Assembly (NCBI GenBank): GCA_014904845.1
Contig: MU119265.1
Location: 186,001 to 250,000 of the forward strand
DNA: 64,000 bases
Source: Acephala macrosclerotiorum
Taxonomy: Eukaryota; Ascomycota; Leotiomycetes; Helotiales; Mollisiaceae
Direction of reading: 5' to 3'
Positions 1-11,997 of this stretch are shown one piece after another. The stretch's first letter is position 1. Every line of letters begins with the position of its first letter. The position numbers and the translations under genes were made by a program. The notes under the pieces are model-generated. The model searched no databases and was not told the DNA's origin. It saw only the letters and a program-made list of their open reading frames with translations.

Positions 1-3000
1 CAGGTGGCAAATATTTATAGCGTATACCCCCAATTCCATTTTCCTTCAGCAGTTCCAGCACTTATCGAGCGCGATCATTCCGCAATTTGGCGTCAAGTTT
101 TGGCTCCCATCAGCATTCAGCATTGCAGCATCAATACTACACATACAACACCCCGCGAGGACAACAGGATCGCGATCTTCCAGCATCAGCATCAATCAGC
201 ATCAATATCGATACCTCACTGCGAGAACCACAGCATCGTAGCCCACTACTCGATCAGTGCCCGCATGCATGCAACTAACTTTAATGCTCCCGACATCGAC
301 ATCGAAACTCCTCTTCGCTCGACCATCCCATCATCATTACTCCTCTATATTAGCGTCACGGCCATATCTATTTACCCGCGTTTGTTTGTGAGCGATTTTA
401 TCCTGTTTTGTTTACATGCCTGCGAATTTAGTTCTGATACGTCTGTCGATGAAATGAGATATGATTATATGTGTGCGCTACCTGTTCATTCCATTCTACT
501 TACTCCCTTTAACATCTCATGCCATATTTCAATTCTGGCTCGGTTGCTTTTCGATATGATCATGGGGTACTGGTGCTCAAAAGAAGGTGATTTGATAGGA
601 TTGGATAGGAAAAGCAGGGTGCAACTTTGCCTTGTTGATTTTCCGGCGCGCGCGATCTTGCTTGGTGTTTTGTTGGTCTGATATGACTTGGGCTGGTGTT
701 GAGCGAGCGATCCCCGATCCTGATCTTGCTGCGCGTTAATCTGAATATTTGGAATGTTGGATGGGGAATGAGCTTTTGGGGGAGCTGGCACTTTAATGAT
801 GTCGCATTGTTTCTTACTCGAACATCAGTTCATAGGTGCAAGGAATGAGGGGAAGGAGGAAGGGATGAAGAGGGGTGGATATGTGATTCGCATCATTCAT
901 CTTAAATGATAGATGTCGAGGCTTTTTCAATATGGGTACCAGAATGGAGTTGAAATTACTTGGGGGATGGGGAAGCAAGTTTATATCACCGGGTTCACGC
1001 CCAAAATGAATATTATATATATTACATTGGTCACTTGGAATTTTCCCTCCGTTCTCATCTCAACCCTTGGCCTCCTCCTTTCGCTTTTCCCACTCCTCCT
1101 CCCCGAGCTTGATCTCCCCCTGAATCATCTCTTCCTCGCGTCTCTTCATGTCCTCCTTCTCATCTGCATTAATATTCTGCTTCGGAAGGGACTTTGATAA
1201 CAACCATATGCTCTCTGTTTACCAAGTACATTCACTCTATTTCTGAGGATAAATAGCTTCAATTGGCTTGCCTTCCAGATTTAAGCTTGGAAAGGCAGTT
1301 TGTAACACTTGAAGTCGAGGTTCTGGGAGTTTTTAAAAAAAATTATGTCAAAAAGTCATTCTCCTGATTCTCACATTCATATCTGCTGTCAATGCCCAGA
1401 ATATCCTGAGATATCCTAATATATAACAGACCTATTCTGTGACGTTCACTGTCAATGATGTAATGCTGAAGTCAATATACATGATACCGCTTGGATTCAC
1501 CGACCTGCTGAACCGAGCCACAATTCGGTCTTTCGGTCTTTCGGTCTCTACGAAAAGAAGGAAATTCTAACATGCCACGAGATCTCGAATCAATATTCCA
1601 GAATGCATAGGCAACCATGTCAAGTGACTAGTTCCCACTCTAAACCCTATGCTGACCGCAGAACTGCATCCGCGATTACCACACTTTCAAATTTATAAGC
1701 CCAACACCCCAGATTATATCCAGATCGGTACCAAGCTTTTCAAACCCCTTTTCCGTAATTCGTGTCATCCTGCAATGCAACATCGCTACATCTGCATCGT
1801 TACCTGAAGAAGTCGTTACCCAGGCTAATCCCGGTCCATCAGCTATCAGTCATCATCTTAATTGAAAAGTCATTATGCAAGAGAAAAGCAGGAATCTGTC
1901 TTACATCTTACTTCACGGTGTCCCATTGCGGGTATTGCTGACACCTCGCTAAGTCTTTCATCCCCAATCGCGCATCTCGGAAGTACACGAACAAGCGAGA
2001 GGATGACCTTAGTGTACCAAACTTACCCAGATACCCATTTCCCAGGCACGCGCGGCAAACATGAAGAAACAGGATTCAGGAACGGAAACGAAGCGAAACG
2101 CAGACAGGGAAGCTCCTCGGTAACATCATATTAAGATATTATTTGCCAGGAATCGAATCCAAGATCGGGACTCCCAGGCCCAGGCGAGCCGGCTTCGCGG
2201 TCGTGGGATTGGACTGGGACTGGGACTGGGACTGGGACTGGTTCAGCAGTGCAAGTTTAGGAGGGAGGGCCGTGATGAGGGGGCCTGTGCTGTGGCTCTC
2301 TCGGATGGCTGAAGCGATGCCGAAAAGGTTTGAGGGGTCCGTGGTACGGCATGATTGTATGTCATGAGATGGACTTTCATGCCGTGTTCGGCACTCGGCC
2401 CGGAAGGTTGCAGTCGTTTAGAGAGAGTTTCGGAAGTGAAAAGCGGCGGTGCACGGAATACCACCCGTCCAATGAAAAAGGAAGAAGTCGGGGCGATATT
2501 TAGTGCATGTACGGCTTCGTATTGTATTTGTCCGTGGTGATGACGTGTTGATTTAGCCTTCTGAGTACCTGTCCTTTCCAAGCGGAAGATATATGTGCAA
2601 GATTATATACAACGTTTTCCTGCATGAAGAGGTATGCATCCTTTTCAGGGAAAGATTGTTGTTTGTTGGTGGGTTGGCGAGAGCGCTGCTTGGCTGGGTG
2701 AGGGAAAGAGATAAGATCGCATATTCGCTACCGACCTCGGGCTTTCAAAATTAAAGAAAAAGAAAGCAAATCCCGTAGCTTTGGTAAGCTTGCATGCAGA
2801 GTCGCATTGTCATATTTGCCTACGGTCCGAAGAAGTAACGTTCATCATACGATTATGAGTACATCGAGATGAGATGAAAGTCACAAGATGAGAGTTGGTT
2901 AGACCGAGGAGGTCGAAAAAAGGGGGGCTTAGCGACGGAAACCATTCTAGCATTCTTGGCGCTGGCAGAAGTATACCTCCTTTTGGAAAGGAATAACATG

Positions 3001-4160
3001 TTTTCCTTACTTGAAAATCAATTATTTCCTCGTTATACTGCCGAGATCGACATTGCAGCTTCTTGGATATCGGAGTAGCAGCGTCGACCAAAGTGGCTTA
3101 CCCCCTACCCCGGGCAAAATGCTGTAATTTACTCCCCCAGAATGGCGCAGATTTGTGCCATGACCCTGTCCTACTGTTGAAATATCTAACATGGTTGCAA
3201 TACAGTATATTATAGGACAGTAGTAAAGAGACGGAGCCAGCGCTATGTTAATACTCGTCGATAAGTAAAGTACTCTTAAAGATACGTCCGCTTCTTATAT
3301 CACGTGCCAGTTCAGATGTTGCTGGTATATGCGACCCCATCAAAACTTCAACCCTTTATAAATTCGATGAAAGTTAGTACGACGTACAGAGAATTGATGG
3401 GTTTAACGCCAAATGTTCTAGAAGACTCCAGATACTGGCCTGGGCAGTACTAATGTGTCGGCGCCGCAATCTGTAAACGATTCACGTGACGACACCTTGC
3501 ATGCGCAATGCCTAACAAGCGCCAGAATTCAGCCCTATGAGGCTGAACACAGACAACAAATCTGCCAACAAGGCAATCTTCTCTTTATTTTCACATTCTC
3601 TCACCTGCTTTCCCGTGTGTATACTCGCAACTTCCCTTATTGATTCTATCTCGCCTTCTAACGATTTTCCTATAGCAGAATTCTTTCTCAACTAAAATCG
3701 AAACTCGACTCCATTTTAAGGGAGGTGAGGCTACGAGGCTGTTCAACATGCTGCGAACGAGCCAAGCTAACAAAACCAGGTTAAAGTTAGACCACAAATC
3801 GTCTACTGCTCTACGTAACACCTCATTGCCGAACCAAACCGACCGAACCTATCGAACACCAGTGCGGATTCGTCCTCTGCAGCTTTTACATCGACGAGAT
3901 TCGCCGAGACCTCGCTGCGAACAAGCTAAACCAACGAAACCCGATTTAGGAGCCCGAATTTTCCGCCGCACGACAGTACCGAAGCTTGAAATCATTTCTT
4001 CGACGACACCGACCCTCCTTCTTTCTATCCTTTACATCTTGGGGAACCATAGTTTCAGCAAGGCGGCTTCGTCATTGAAATTGTGCTTGGTAGCAAGATC
4101 TGTAAGGAATTCATCAACTCCCCGAGCTACACCTCGCATTTTCGCCTTCTGGTTGTGACT
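1..4160. other. Gene-poor stretch, 4.1 kb
   Basis: No protein family is recognised here on either strand. The first 680 bases are open in one plus frame but contain no convincing ATG start, and the translation is low-complexity, rich in His, Ser and Ile from CAGCATCA-type repeats. It may be untranslated leader or part of an exon of a gene outside the window. A hexamer repeat lies near 2211. CACGTG motifs occur at about 3301 and 3483. The last few hundred bases are probably the promoter and leader of the HET-ankyrin gene. Confidence 0.5.
2211..2240. repeat. Hexanucleotide microsatellite (GGGACT)n
   Basis: About five tandem copies of the unit GGGACT/TGGGAC are visible. In the plus frame they would encode alternating Trp-Asp, which is not a plausible protein segment. 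It is best read as a simple-sequence repeat in non-coding DNA. Confidence 0.9.
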
Positions 4161-7043
4161 ATGCGTCTTCTTCATACAAAAAAGTTTGAGCTTCATGTAT
4201 TTGGAGGCAGAGAGGTGCCTGGCTACGCGATTCTTTCGCACACGTGGGGAGATGAGGAAGTTACACTCCAGGATATCAAGACGAATGAGGCAGTAAAACT
4301 CCGAGGTTACGAAAAAGTCTCAAATGCTTGCTTGGTGGCTGCAGCAGACGGATTTGACTATGTCTGGATCGATACTTGCTGTATTGATAAGACGAGCAGT
4401 GCGGAACTTTCCGAAGCGCTCAACTCTATGTATCGTTGGTACCAAGAAGCGGAAGAATGCTACGCATATCTTGCAGACGTCCCACACAACTCTGTTAATC
4501 GAGTGACCGGCGTTACAGGCCCCGAGTTCCAGAAAAGCAGATGGTTTACTAGGGGGTGGACTCTTCAAGAGCTTATCGCGCCATTATCAGTAATATTTCT
4601 CGATAGCGAATGGCAAGAGATCGGTACCAAGTCAAATCTACAACGGGATATATCTGAAATCACCGGAATTCCAGGTAATTTCCTATTAGGGGATGATTTA
4701 AGGCATGCCAGTGTCGCTCAAAGAATGTCATGGGCTTCGAAGAGAGAAACAACAAGGACTGAAGACCTTGCCTACTGCTTAATGGGTTTATTCGGCATAT
4801 ATATGCCTATGCTATATGGGGAAGGAGAAAGAGCGTTTATCAGACTTCAAGAGGAGATTATGAGGGTCTCCGATGACCATAGTCTCTTTGCCTGGAGATC
4901 GATAGAGGATCACGGGGGAATTCTCGCAATTTCACCAGCTGCGTTCGCTAACTCCGGCAATATCATCCCAGTCAGTCCTGCCTATGCCACAAGCAGTCCT
5001 TCAACACTGAGTAGCAGAGGCATTCATTTATCACTTCACTTCATTAAGAATGGCCAGCAAGGGGAAGGGCTTGCTATTCTTCACTGTACAGAGATAGGGA
5101 GAGAGAGAATGCGACTCGCGCTTCACCTAAGAGATGTGTTCCTAACAAACGAAGATTTTGTAAGAGAGCAAAGCACAACGCTTGAACTAATTGACATGGA
5201 AGGTATCAATCCATCACAACATCCTTTGACGAGCTTATATGTCCGGCAATGGCATCCAACGCGCAACAGAAATTGGGAAGGCATGGAAAAATGCGTTGTT
5301 AAGCTAGCAGGTATAGATGCACAGGAGGCCGCTTCTCGGATCGCTAATTTAGACTCTAATTGCGATCTCTCCGACGGGCTTCTTATTATGAACATGAAAG
5401 CTATTTCCGATGGATTGCTAGGTCAACTAGTGGTTGTCTGCAAAGATGGAAATCTTTTCCAAGTGCTATTGAGCAAACACGGAAGATCTCTTTCAGCAGA
5501 TATATCTGCCAGTACAACAGACTTACAACATATCCAGGATCTCAATATCCTCGAAAAAGAGCAAAAAGATCAAGATCGAATTGTGAAAGTGCTAAGTGAT
5601 GGGCAGCACGTACACATTGCGATTAAGAAGCGAGTTCTTCTACTCCGTGGGGAAAGGTGTCTTACAGGAGTCGTGGAAATAAGCTACTCTAGTACACTTA
5701 AAGGTATATGGCTTGAGCATGCAGCTATATTAGAAAAAGGGATCAAAGAAAAGACTCTTCTGTCGTACGCGGCAAAGCGAGGGCTTACAACAGTTTTGGA
5801 GCATCTTCTAGATCGAGAGGGTATTGAATCAAAGTCAAAGGATGACTTGCGGACGCCACTCTCCTGGGCAGCAGAGGGCGGGCAAGAGGAAGTAGTTAAA
5901 CGCCTTCTCGTAAGAGGCGCCGCACTTGATTCCAAGGATAAGGATGGTCGGGTACCATTCTCATGGGCCGCTGGGTCCGGTCATGAGGCTATCGTGAGGC
6001 TCCTACTCGCGAAGGCTGCTGCGCTCGAGGAGATTGAAAAGGAGATCGGAGATCGGAAGCCGTTGTCGCGAGCTGGATGGCAACGGCTACTTCCCACCAA
6101 GGCCACCAAGGTCGAGTCGAAAAGAAACGATGGCCCAGTTAGGCACTACTGGCTCATTTCAGAGGATGAATATAGTCGGACGCCACTATTCTACGCTGCT
6201 CAGAACGGGAACGAGGCCGTTATTAAGCTGCTACTCGACAAGGGGTTCGATGTAAATGCCGCTAGTCTATCCGGATCGACGCCACTACATCAAGCGTCTG
6301 AGAACGGACACGTCGAGGTCGTCAAGCTACTGCTCGAGAAAGGGGCTCATGTAAATGCCGCCGATTCATCCGAATNNNNNNNNNNNNNNNNNNNNNNNNN
6401 NNNNNNNNNNNNNNNNNNNNNNNNNNNNNNNNNNNNNNNNNNNNNNNNNNNNNNNNNNNNNNNNNNNNNNNNNNNNNNNNNNNNNNNNNNNNNNNNNNNN
6501 NNNNNNNNNNNNNNNNNNNNNNNNNNNNNNNNNNNNNNNNNNNNNNNNNNNNNNNNNNNNNNNNNNNNNNNNNNNNNNNNNNNNNNNNNNNNNNNNNNNN
6601 NNNNNNNNNNNNNNNNNNNNNNNNNNNNNNNNNNNNNNNNNNNNNNNNNNNNNNNNNNNNNNNNNNNNNNNNNNNNNNNNNNNNNNNNNNNNNNNNNNNN
6701 NNNNNNNNNNNNNNNNNNNNNNNNNNNNNNNNNNNNNNNNNNNNNNNNNNNNNNNNNNNNNNNNNNNNNNNNNNNNNNNNNNNNNNNNNNNNNNNNNNNN
6801 NNNNNNNNNNNNNNNNNNNNNNNNNNNNNNNNNNNNNNNNNNNNNNNNNNNNNNNNNNNNNNNNNGACGCCACTACACTATGCGTCTCAGAACGGACACG
6901 TCGAAGTCGTCAAGCTACTACTCGAGAAAGGGGCTAATATAAACGCCGCTAATCAATTCGGATGGACGCCACTACACTTAGCGTCTGAGAACGGACACAC
7001 CGAGGTCGTCAAGCTGCTAGCTACTGTTCAAGAAGGGGGCTAA
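4161..7043 (+). CDS. HET-domain protein with C-terminal ankyrin repeats
   Basis: Cytoplasmic self/non-self recognition or cell-death type signalling protein (family knowledge: HET domains trigger fungal vegetative incompatibility). The start at 4161 ([11 protein letters not shown]) is chosen because HET proteins of this type begin MRLL; the frame stays open upstream to 4083. The HET domain spans about residues 1-245: [38 protein letters not shown], then [18 protein letters not shown] middle region (about 250-530) has no recognised fold. Ankyrin repeats start near residue 540 with divergent units ([19 protein letters not shown]) and become nearly identical near 6279 ([23 protein letters not shown]). 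A 490-base N gap at 6376-6865 interrupts the array but the frame is kept across it. The last repeat ends abruptly as [10 protein letters not shown] and stop, caused by GCTAGCTA at 7016-7023. No intron and no NACHT domain are seen. HET identity is firm; the true length is unknown because of the gap. Confidence 0.9.
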   Translation: MRLLHTKKFELHVFGGREVPGYAILSHTWGDEEVTLQDIKTNEAVKLRGYEKVSNACLVAAADGFDYVWIDTCCIDKTSSAELSEALNSMYRWYQEAEECYAYLADVPHNSVNRVTGVTGPEFQKSRWFTRGWTLQELIAPLSVIFLDSEWQEIGTKSNLQRDISEITGIPGNFLLGDDLRHASVAQRMSWASKRETTRTEDLAYCLMGLFGIYMPMLYGEGERAFIRLQEEIMRVSDDHSLFAWRSIEDHGGILAISPAAFANSGNIIPVSPAYATSSPSTLSSRGIHLSLHFIKNGQQGEGLAILHCTEIGRERMRLALHLRDVFLTNEDFVREQSTTLELIDMEGINPSQHPLTSLYVRQWHPTRNRNWEGMEKCVVKLAGIDAQEAASRIANLDSNCDLSDGLLIMNMKAISDGLLGQLVVVCKDGNLFQVLLSKHGRSLSADISASTTDLQHIQDLNILEKEQKDQDRIVKVLSDGQHVHIAIKKRVLLLRGERCLTGVVEISYSSTLKGIWLEHAAILEKGIKEKTLLSYAAKRGLTTVLEHLLDREGIESKSKDDLRTPLSWAAEGGQEEVVKRLLVRGAALDSKDKDGRVPFSWAAGSGHEAIVRLLLAKAAALEEIEKEIGDRKPLSRAGWQRLLPTKATKVESKRNDGPVRHYWLISEDEYSRTPLFYAAQNGNEAVIKLLLDKGFDVNAASLSGSTPLHQASENGHVEVVKLLLEKGAHVNAADSSEXXXXXXXXXXXXXXXXXXXXXXXXXXXXXXXXXXXXXXXXXXXXXXXXXXXXXXXXXXXXXXXXXXXXXXXXXXXXXXXXXXXXXXXXXXXXXXXXXXXXXXXXXXXXXXXXXXXXXXXXXXXXXXXXXXXXXXXXXXXXXXXXXXXXXXXXXXXXXXXXXXXXTPLHYASQNGHVEVVKLLLEKGANINAANQFGWTPLHLASENGHTEVVKLLATVQEGG
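6279..7020 (+). repeat. Near-identical 99-bp ankyrin-coding repeat array
   Basis: Units of 99 bp, each starting at ACGCCACTAC (Thr-Pro-Leu-His), are visible at 6279, 6867 and 6966. The last two are exactly 99 bp apart. From 6279 to 6867 is 588 bp, six bases short of six units, so either one unit is shorter or the gap length is only estimated. The units share most synonymous positions, so the DNA itself, not only the protein, is conserved between copies. Confidence 0.85.
6376..6865. other. Assembly gap (490 N)
   Basis: An unbroken run of N inside the ankyrin array. The position suggests that near-identical repeats could not be resolved by the assembly. Copy number and reading frame inside it are unknown. 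Confidence 1.
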
Positions 7044-8244
7044 TGCGAGAAACGGGGAGCGGCGCATACGGACAACTCGAAGAGGGGAAGAGCGCTCATG
7101 GATCAGAATTTTTGCGTTCATAGTTGAAAGAAATTGCTCTCGTACTTCCTGCTTAGATTCTTATGAATCTATTTTACTTGTGTGTTGTGGGAAAGGGTTT
7201 AAGGTTGCAAGGGAGGAGGAAGGGTCGAGGTGGGGCATTTGTACCCCGCATTTTTGATTCGTGAAAGTTGATAGAGTAGAATCCCGTCCACTGTTTCCAT
7301 TCCATCAATAGTACTGCTCTTAAACCTACTGGCACAGCAGCTATGACTTTGAATGATATCACTGCAATTTGTTTGATTTGTTCCAGTCATCGTAGTGAGT
7401 TGAGACTTTCGTCATGACGAATCATGGCCTTATAAGCGATAGTTGAAGTAATTTGAACAAGCGCAGCAAGAATTCGCATCCACTCTGCTACTTTAAGTCG
7501 TCTGGTCGATACACTGCGCGGAATCATTATCCTCGAATCTGAGACAGAACTTGATTCTAGCGTCTCGCTTATTCATAGGGGAGCATCTGGGGTTCTACAA
7601 CAGTACCGCTCCACCCTTTATAACTTTAAGCAGCACAATTGGCCTTCATATACGACCATAGACTAAGGACCATTGGGCATCCCGTCCGCTCTGCCATACA
7701 CAAGCCTTAGATCGGCAGATCAGTAGTTGAGTGGGTGACCATCAGCGAATCCCTGCTGTTGTATGTTTTTTTTTTTATCGCCTTTTGGTAATTGCGGGGC
7801 AGCGGATCTTTTCCATCCAAAGGAGACTTTTACAAATAGACTGCTCCTTGTTCCCTTCTTGTTTTGCATCTTTCACACGGCAATTTTCCTTCTAGGTGTT
7901 CCGAGTCGTGAACGTATGTGGGGTTATGCCTCGCTTGGCGAGGGTCCTGTTGGAGCCAAAGCTCGCTAAAATCAGGGGGCGCGGGGCCAGAACAGTCTTT
8001 CACGTTCATCTTTGTGTCTTCAATATGGTTGCTCACCAAGTAGCTTTCATTGTTTGACTCGCTGTATCACAGGATCATAAAACAAATGGGTGTCTCGATG
8101 ACCTCATGTTGCTGCATGATCAATGTTTCAAATTTTCAAAAATGTTGTGTAGATCTCGAGAATGAAACCCTACTTTTGGTATCCATTGTTTCTCAAGAGT
8201 CAAGAATTGAAGCCCGTAAGCAATTGAATGCCTTGCTTCAATGA
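7044..8244. other. Intergenic region downstream of the HET gene
   Basis: No gene is recognised in these 1.2 kb. The first part is the 3' flank of the HET-ankyrin gene and shows no further intact ankyrin units. A short T-run lies near 7766. Open frames here are short and lack recognisable domains. Confidence 0.5.
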
Positions 8245-10961
8245 CTAGGCTGCACTGCATGTATCAACGTCAACTTCAATCTTGACATGGACATCTCGAA
8301 GATCCCCAAGAGATGTTGGCTTCAATTCTCCGTCAAAGCCCCCTTCCTTCCTACGCCTGCCTGGCAACAACTTTCTCATACTCAAGATGATAATCCATGT
8401 CTCCGACAAGAGCTTTCGTATGTAAAACTGTGGAATATGCCAAACAGTGGAAGGCAGGCCTTGAGGAGGAACCCTACCTCGCTGCTGGGATGATCGACGC
8501 TTGAGAGTAGAAGCCTGTAAATTCGAGAAGAATGCGGCAATTCTACTGAGGTTGAAGACCGTAATATACGTGCTTATCCCAATAAGGGGCGTAACAATCG
8601 CAAATGCTGTCATACTGAACAACGTGTTATTGATACTCCAGATTGACTAGAGCCGACGGGGATGGATCAGCGACTTGTACTGCTGGACAGTGGAATTGTG
8701 GAGGAAGTACGTACAGCACAGAATGAAAGAGGAAGAAAGAAGATGCTCACAAATGTGAGAAGTTTGACATTCTGTCCGAGTTGAATAGATGCCCGGCTGT
8801 CTATCACGGTGCTAGCACTGAATAGCTACAGAAATTAGCATGCTGTCCCCTGCTCTTAAAGACCGGGAACATACCCCATCCCTCAGTGCTACAGCCTCTT
8901 CCCTTTTCAGCCTGAACCTGGCTTCTAGCGATTCCAACTTCTGGAGAGTAAGATAATGCCTTTTCAGTCTTAGGTGATACTCATTTTCTGCTTTCTTTGT
9001 ACCTGGGGGATTCGATTCAAGAAATCTCAAAAAGTGCTCTGTCTGTTGAATGTTATCGGATATACTGTTACCCGCTTCTTTGAGAAATTCGATTGCCCAA
9101 AAGTACTTCTTCGACCTTGACAAAGCCTGGTCATCGGTCAATAAGCTATCGTGATAGTCTGGGCGTAAGAGATCCCGTTTTTCGGTAAGTAGTTCGTCAA
9201 AATGGTGTGCAATTTCATTCCATCGAGAAACCACCGTCACTAAGCTTTTATGAACGAGGTCGCTCATATCGTCCACCATTTCATTGGTACGGCCTCTTAG
9301 AAATTCGTCTCCCTGCTCGGAATAGTACAAGTGAGGGAACTTATTAGGCCGTAGACATATCATCGTCCAGAAGATCGATCTAGCCTTTGAGCCTGGTAAT
9401 TCTCGACTGGGGACAGCAATGACCTAGTTTCATGTCAGCGATTGCTCTACTGATTGCGTTCGATGACTGACTGTGAGAGCGGCTTCGCGGATCTGCCGAG
9501 AACCTTTGGGATGTTGCTCCCCATCACTATAAAGGTCCCCACAGGGCCATAATTCCGTGACTCTGCTGGTAGGATTGCGCTGGAGTATTTCGTAGAATGT
9601 GACGTGAAAAAGTGCACAGTCCTTGGTTTTCATTTCATCGTGATGGGTACTTGATATACGGAGACATCGCAGATGACACCTTATGGCCCGCTCTATCATC
9701 TCATCGATAGGTCGTTGAAAGATTGATTCCCCCGTATCTGTAATTAGGAAAGGGCAAAGATCGCTATCGGAAACTTCTTCTGGTTTGATTGAACCTCCGC
9801 AATCCACTAATGTTGTGAGACCTTGGAGATTGCTTATAAATTAGCTGTGCTCGATATCAGTTGGCAAGTGAGGTCTTGCATTATTCTTCGCCAAGGAGCG
9901 ACTAAGTGAGAGATTTGAGTTGTGTTGCTTGGCCATGGAGGCAAAGATCTTGCATCCATCCCTTTCATCAACGTTGCTAGAGCCTCATGCGGCATGCGCG
10001 GTGTTCTCGTGCCTGGGAACCAGTACGCAGAAATTCCCGTGTCAAACCCTGGTCATCAAGATCTCGGAGTCAGCTAAGTTCTTTTGTGTATTTCAAGAGC
10101 AGAAATGCATGTCTTAGTAGTGCGTCTAGAGCACAGCTGGGGTGTAGATGGAGCAATGCACTCCAGAGACATGCCGAGAGAGGAATCATCCTCCGAGAAA
10201 TTGATGCTTACAATCCCACACGTTGAAGTTCTCGCCCTTGGGTGGTCCTTTGTTCTCGGACTTACTATAGATAAATCAGAGTGGCATTTCAAGTATAATC
10301 TAGGAGTCGAGGAGCTGAGGAGCCGAGTTTGCAGCTCGCGAAGAGCTCGGCTCTGAATATGTCTCCAGAAAAAGGGCAGGATTTCACGTACTGAAAATGG
10401 AATAAGAAATTCCGAACCCGAACCAATGTTTTGGGATCAGACGAAGGTGCGAGGAAGCAAAAGGTTATTCTGTTATCATTCGGAATCTTCCAGCAGTCGC
10501 CAGTGATCGAAGTCCACTCGATATCACGTGCGATTTTTTCAGGATCCTCTATGGCTACTTCTCTGCCTAAATTTGCACCATAGAGCGTGCTCCAGGACGG
10601 TACCGAGTCGAGGCAGTATCGCTTGAGGGCTTCGCAAAGTATTGGCCCATTTCGAAGTTCCATTGAAAATAGCTGTGCGGAGTTGATCAGATTTGAGATT
10701 TCAACAAAAACATTGCTCGTTTTCTGTTTATTGCAGTCAGTGTTTGAATCTTACGCGTAGGGTGGTACGGCTTACAAATCTAGGTACAGAGCTCGACTCG
10801 TAAGGGCTGGGGCTGGATTCGTCGAGATCTCGATTCCGTTCATCTTGAAGAGCGAGTTGGTCTTTGATACCTTTCAGCTCCTCTAAGATTGATTTCAGTA
10901 ATAACTTCGTATCGGCGTCCTCCAATTCGGAAATCGAGTCTGACCCTGCCGGGTTCCCCAT
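8245..10961 (-). CDS. Fungal CorA-like (Mg2+ transporter-type) membrane protein
   Basis: Likely member of the fungal CorA-like family (long cytoplasmic N-terminal part, two C-terminal membrane helices). The 3' half is well supported by in-phase splice sites: exons 9423-8875, 8825-8715 and 8646-8245, preceded by an exon ending at 9472. The sequence LFSASTVIDSRASIQLGQN leads into TM1 (LLTFVSIFFLPLSFCA). A loop with WSINN follows, where canonical CorA has GMN. TM2 is FAIVTPLIGISTYITVFNL and the tail is basic. A helical segment before TM1 (KKAENEYHLRLKRHYLTLQ) matches the family's long stalk. The 5' half starts plausibly at 10961 (MGNPAGSD), with an intron 10754-10673 and an exon from 10672. Between about 10400 and 9810 the frame cannot be followed, so there are unresolved introns or a frameshift. 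Metal transport is inferred from family only. Confidence 0.7.
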
Positions 10962-11997
10962 CCAAACGTCTGATTTTTGAGTGATTTACTTGGCAAGGCT
11001 CAGAGCCGCGCAGAACACTAATGACGTTAGGGGCAACAGAGTAGTCAGCAATCACGAGAACGCATCTCCAGACCTCAGTCTTTGCAGACTTTACAAATGA
11101 GTGGTTCGAGACGCTCACACGAAGGCGCGATTCGAATATATGAGACAGCATCTTGAATTTCCTTTTTGTCTTTCCCGCTAGCATTTTTCATAGAAACCTA
11201 AAACTTGTGGAGGCTGAGCAGCGGGGTATTTTCTGAACCTGGGCCGACATCACAGTTGGGTGATTTAGCGAAGGCACCTCTGGGGTCTGGGGTTGATTGG
11301 CTGAGCTAAGGCTCGTGATTCGTGAGAACTCCCAGCCGTGTCTCAAATATAGTATTGCGCAGCCAGCGCTCAGACTTATTTGGCACACAGGGAAGCTGTG
11401 AATTGAAATTTGTCTGAGCTTCGTGCAGACTGACTGTTCAAACCTGGATAATCAAGCTCAGGCTTCCCATATGGCCCCCCCAGATTGTAGTCAGCCTTAG
11501 ATCTGAGTTCGTTCCTTGTCTCTGACTCTCCATCTTGCGCCAACCTCGTCCCGCCGGAGCCGAACTCGCCAAAGCACAGAGGTTCAGGGGCATCCGAGCA
11601 ACGAAGGTGTTTACTTTCAATTCCAATTCCAGGTGACCCAGTCCTTGAATTTTCACTCGCTCAAACTTTAGTGAATATAGTGAAATTATGACCTTCATTT
11701 CGCTCTCGAGATATCATGCAGTGATGATGAGTTAACTCATTATTGGGGATGTGAAAGAAGGTAATCATGGATCGCGAAGCCGGAGATCTAGAGCTGCTTT
11801 GCCAATCTCGGCGTTCTTGCCGAAGAATTCAACAATTGAATAAATACTTCGCAGACTTCGAACCTGTCAGCTCCGATATCGGCTTTTTAGCCTGTATACC
11901 GCGAGTAGCACAATGACTCACTCGAGTTCAGAGCATATGAACTCTTAGGCTTTTGTGTTTTACTTCTCTGAAACCACAATTGCCCTCTAAACTAGTG
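10962..11997. other. Intergenic region, about 1 kb
   Basis: This lies between the divergent CorA-like gene (minus) and the GNAT gene (plus), so it presumably holds both promoters. No domain-bearing frame or clear TATA box was recognised. Confidence 0.5.

Noticed and set aside
4..681. 225-codon open frame at the left edge
   Set aside because: It starts with GTG, has no ATG near the start and is low-complexity (His/Ser/Ile from CAGCATCA repeats). Not called as a gene, although it might be part of an exon beginning outside the window.
2150..2180. B-box-like sequence on the minus strand (GATTCGATTCC)
   Set aside because: No acceptor stem, D-arm or A box could be found around it, so no tRNA is called.
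3748..4158. 136-codon plus frame before the HET gene
   Set aside because: It overlaps the likely leader of the HET-ankyrin gene, has basic, random-looking composition and shows no domain.
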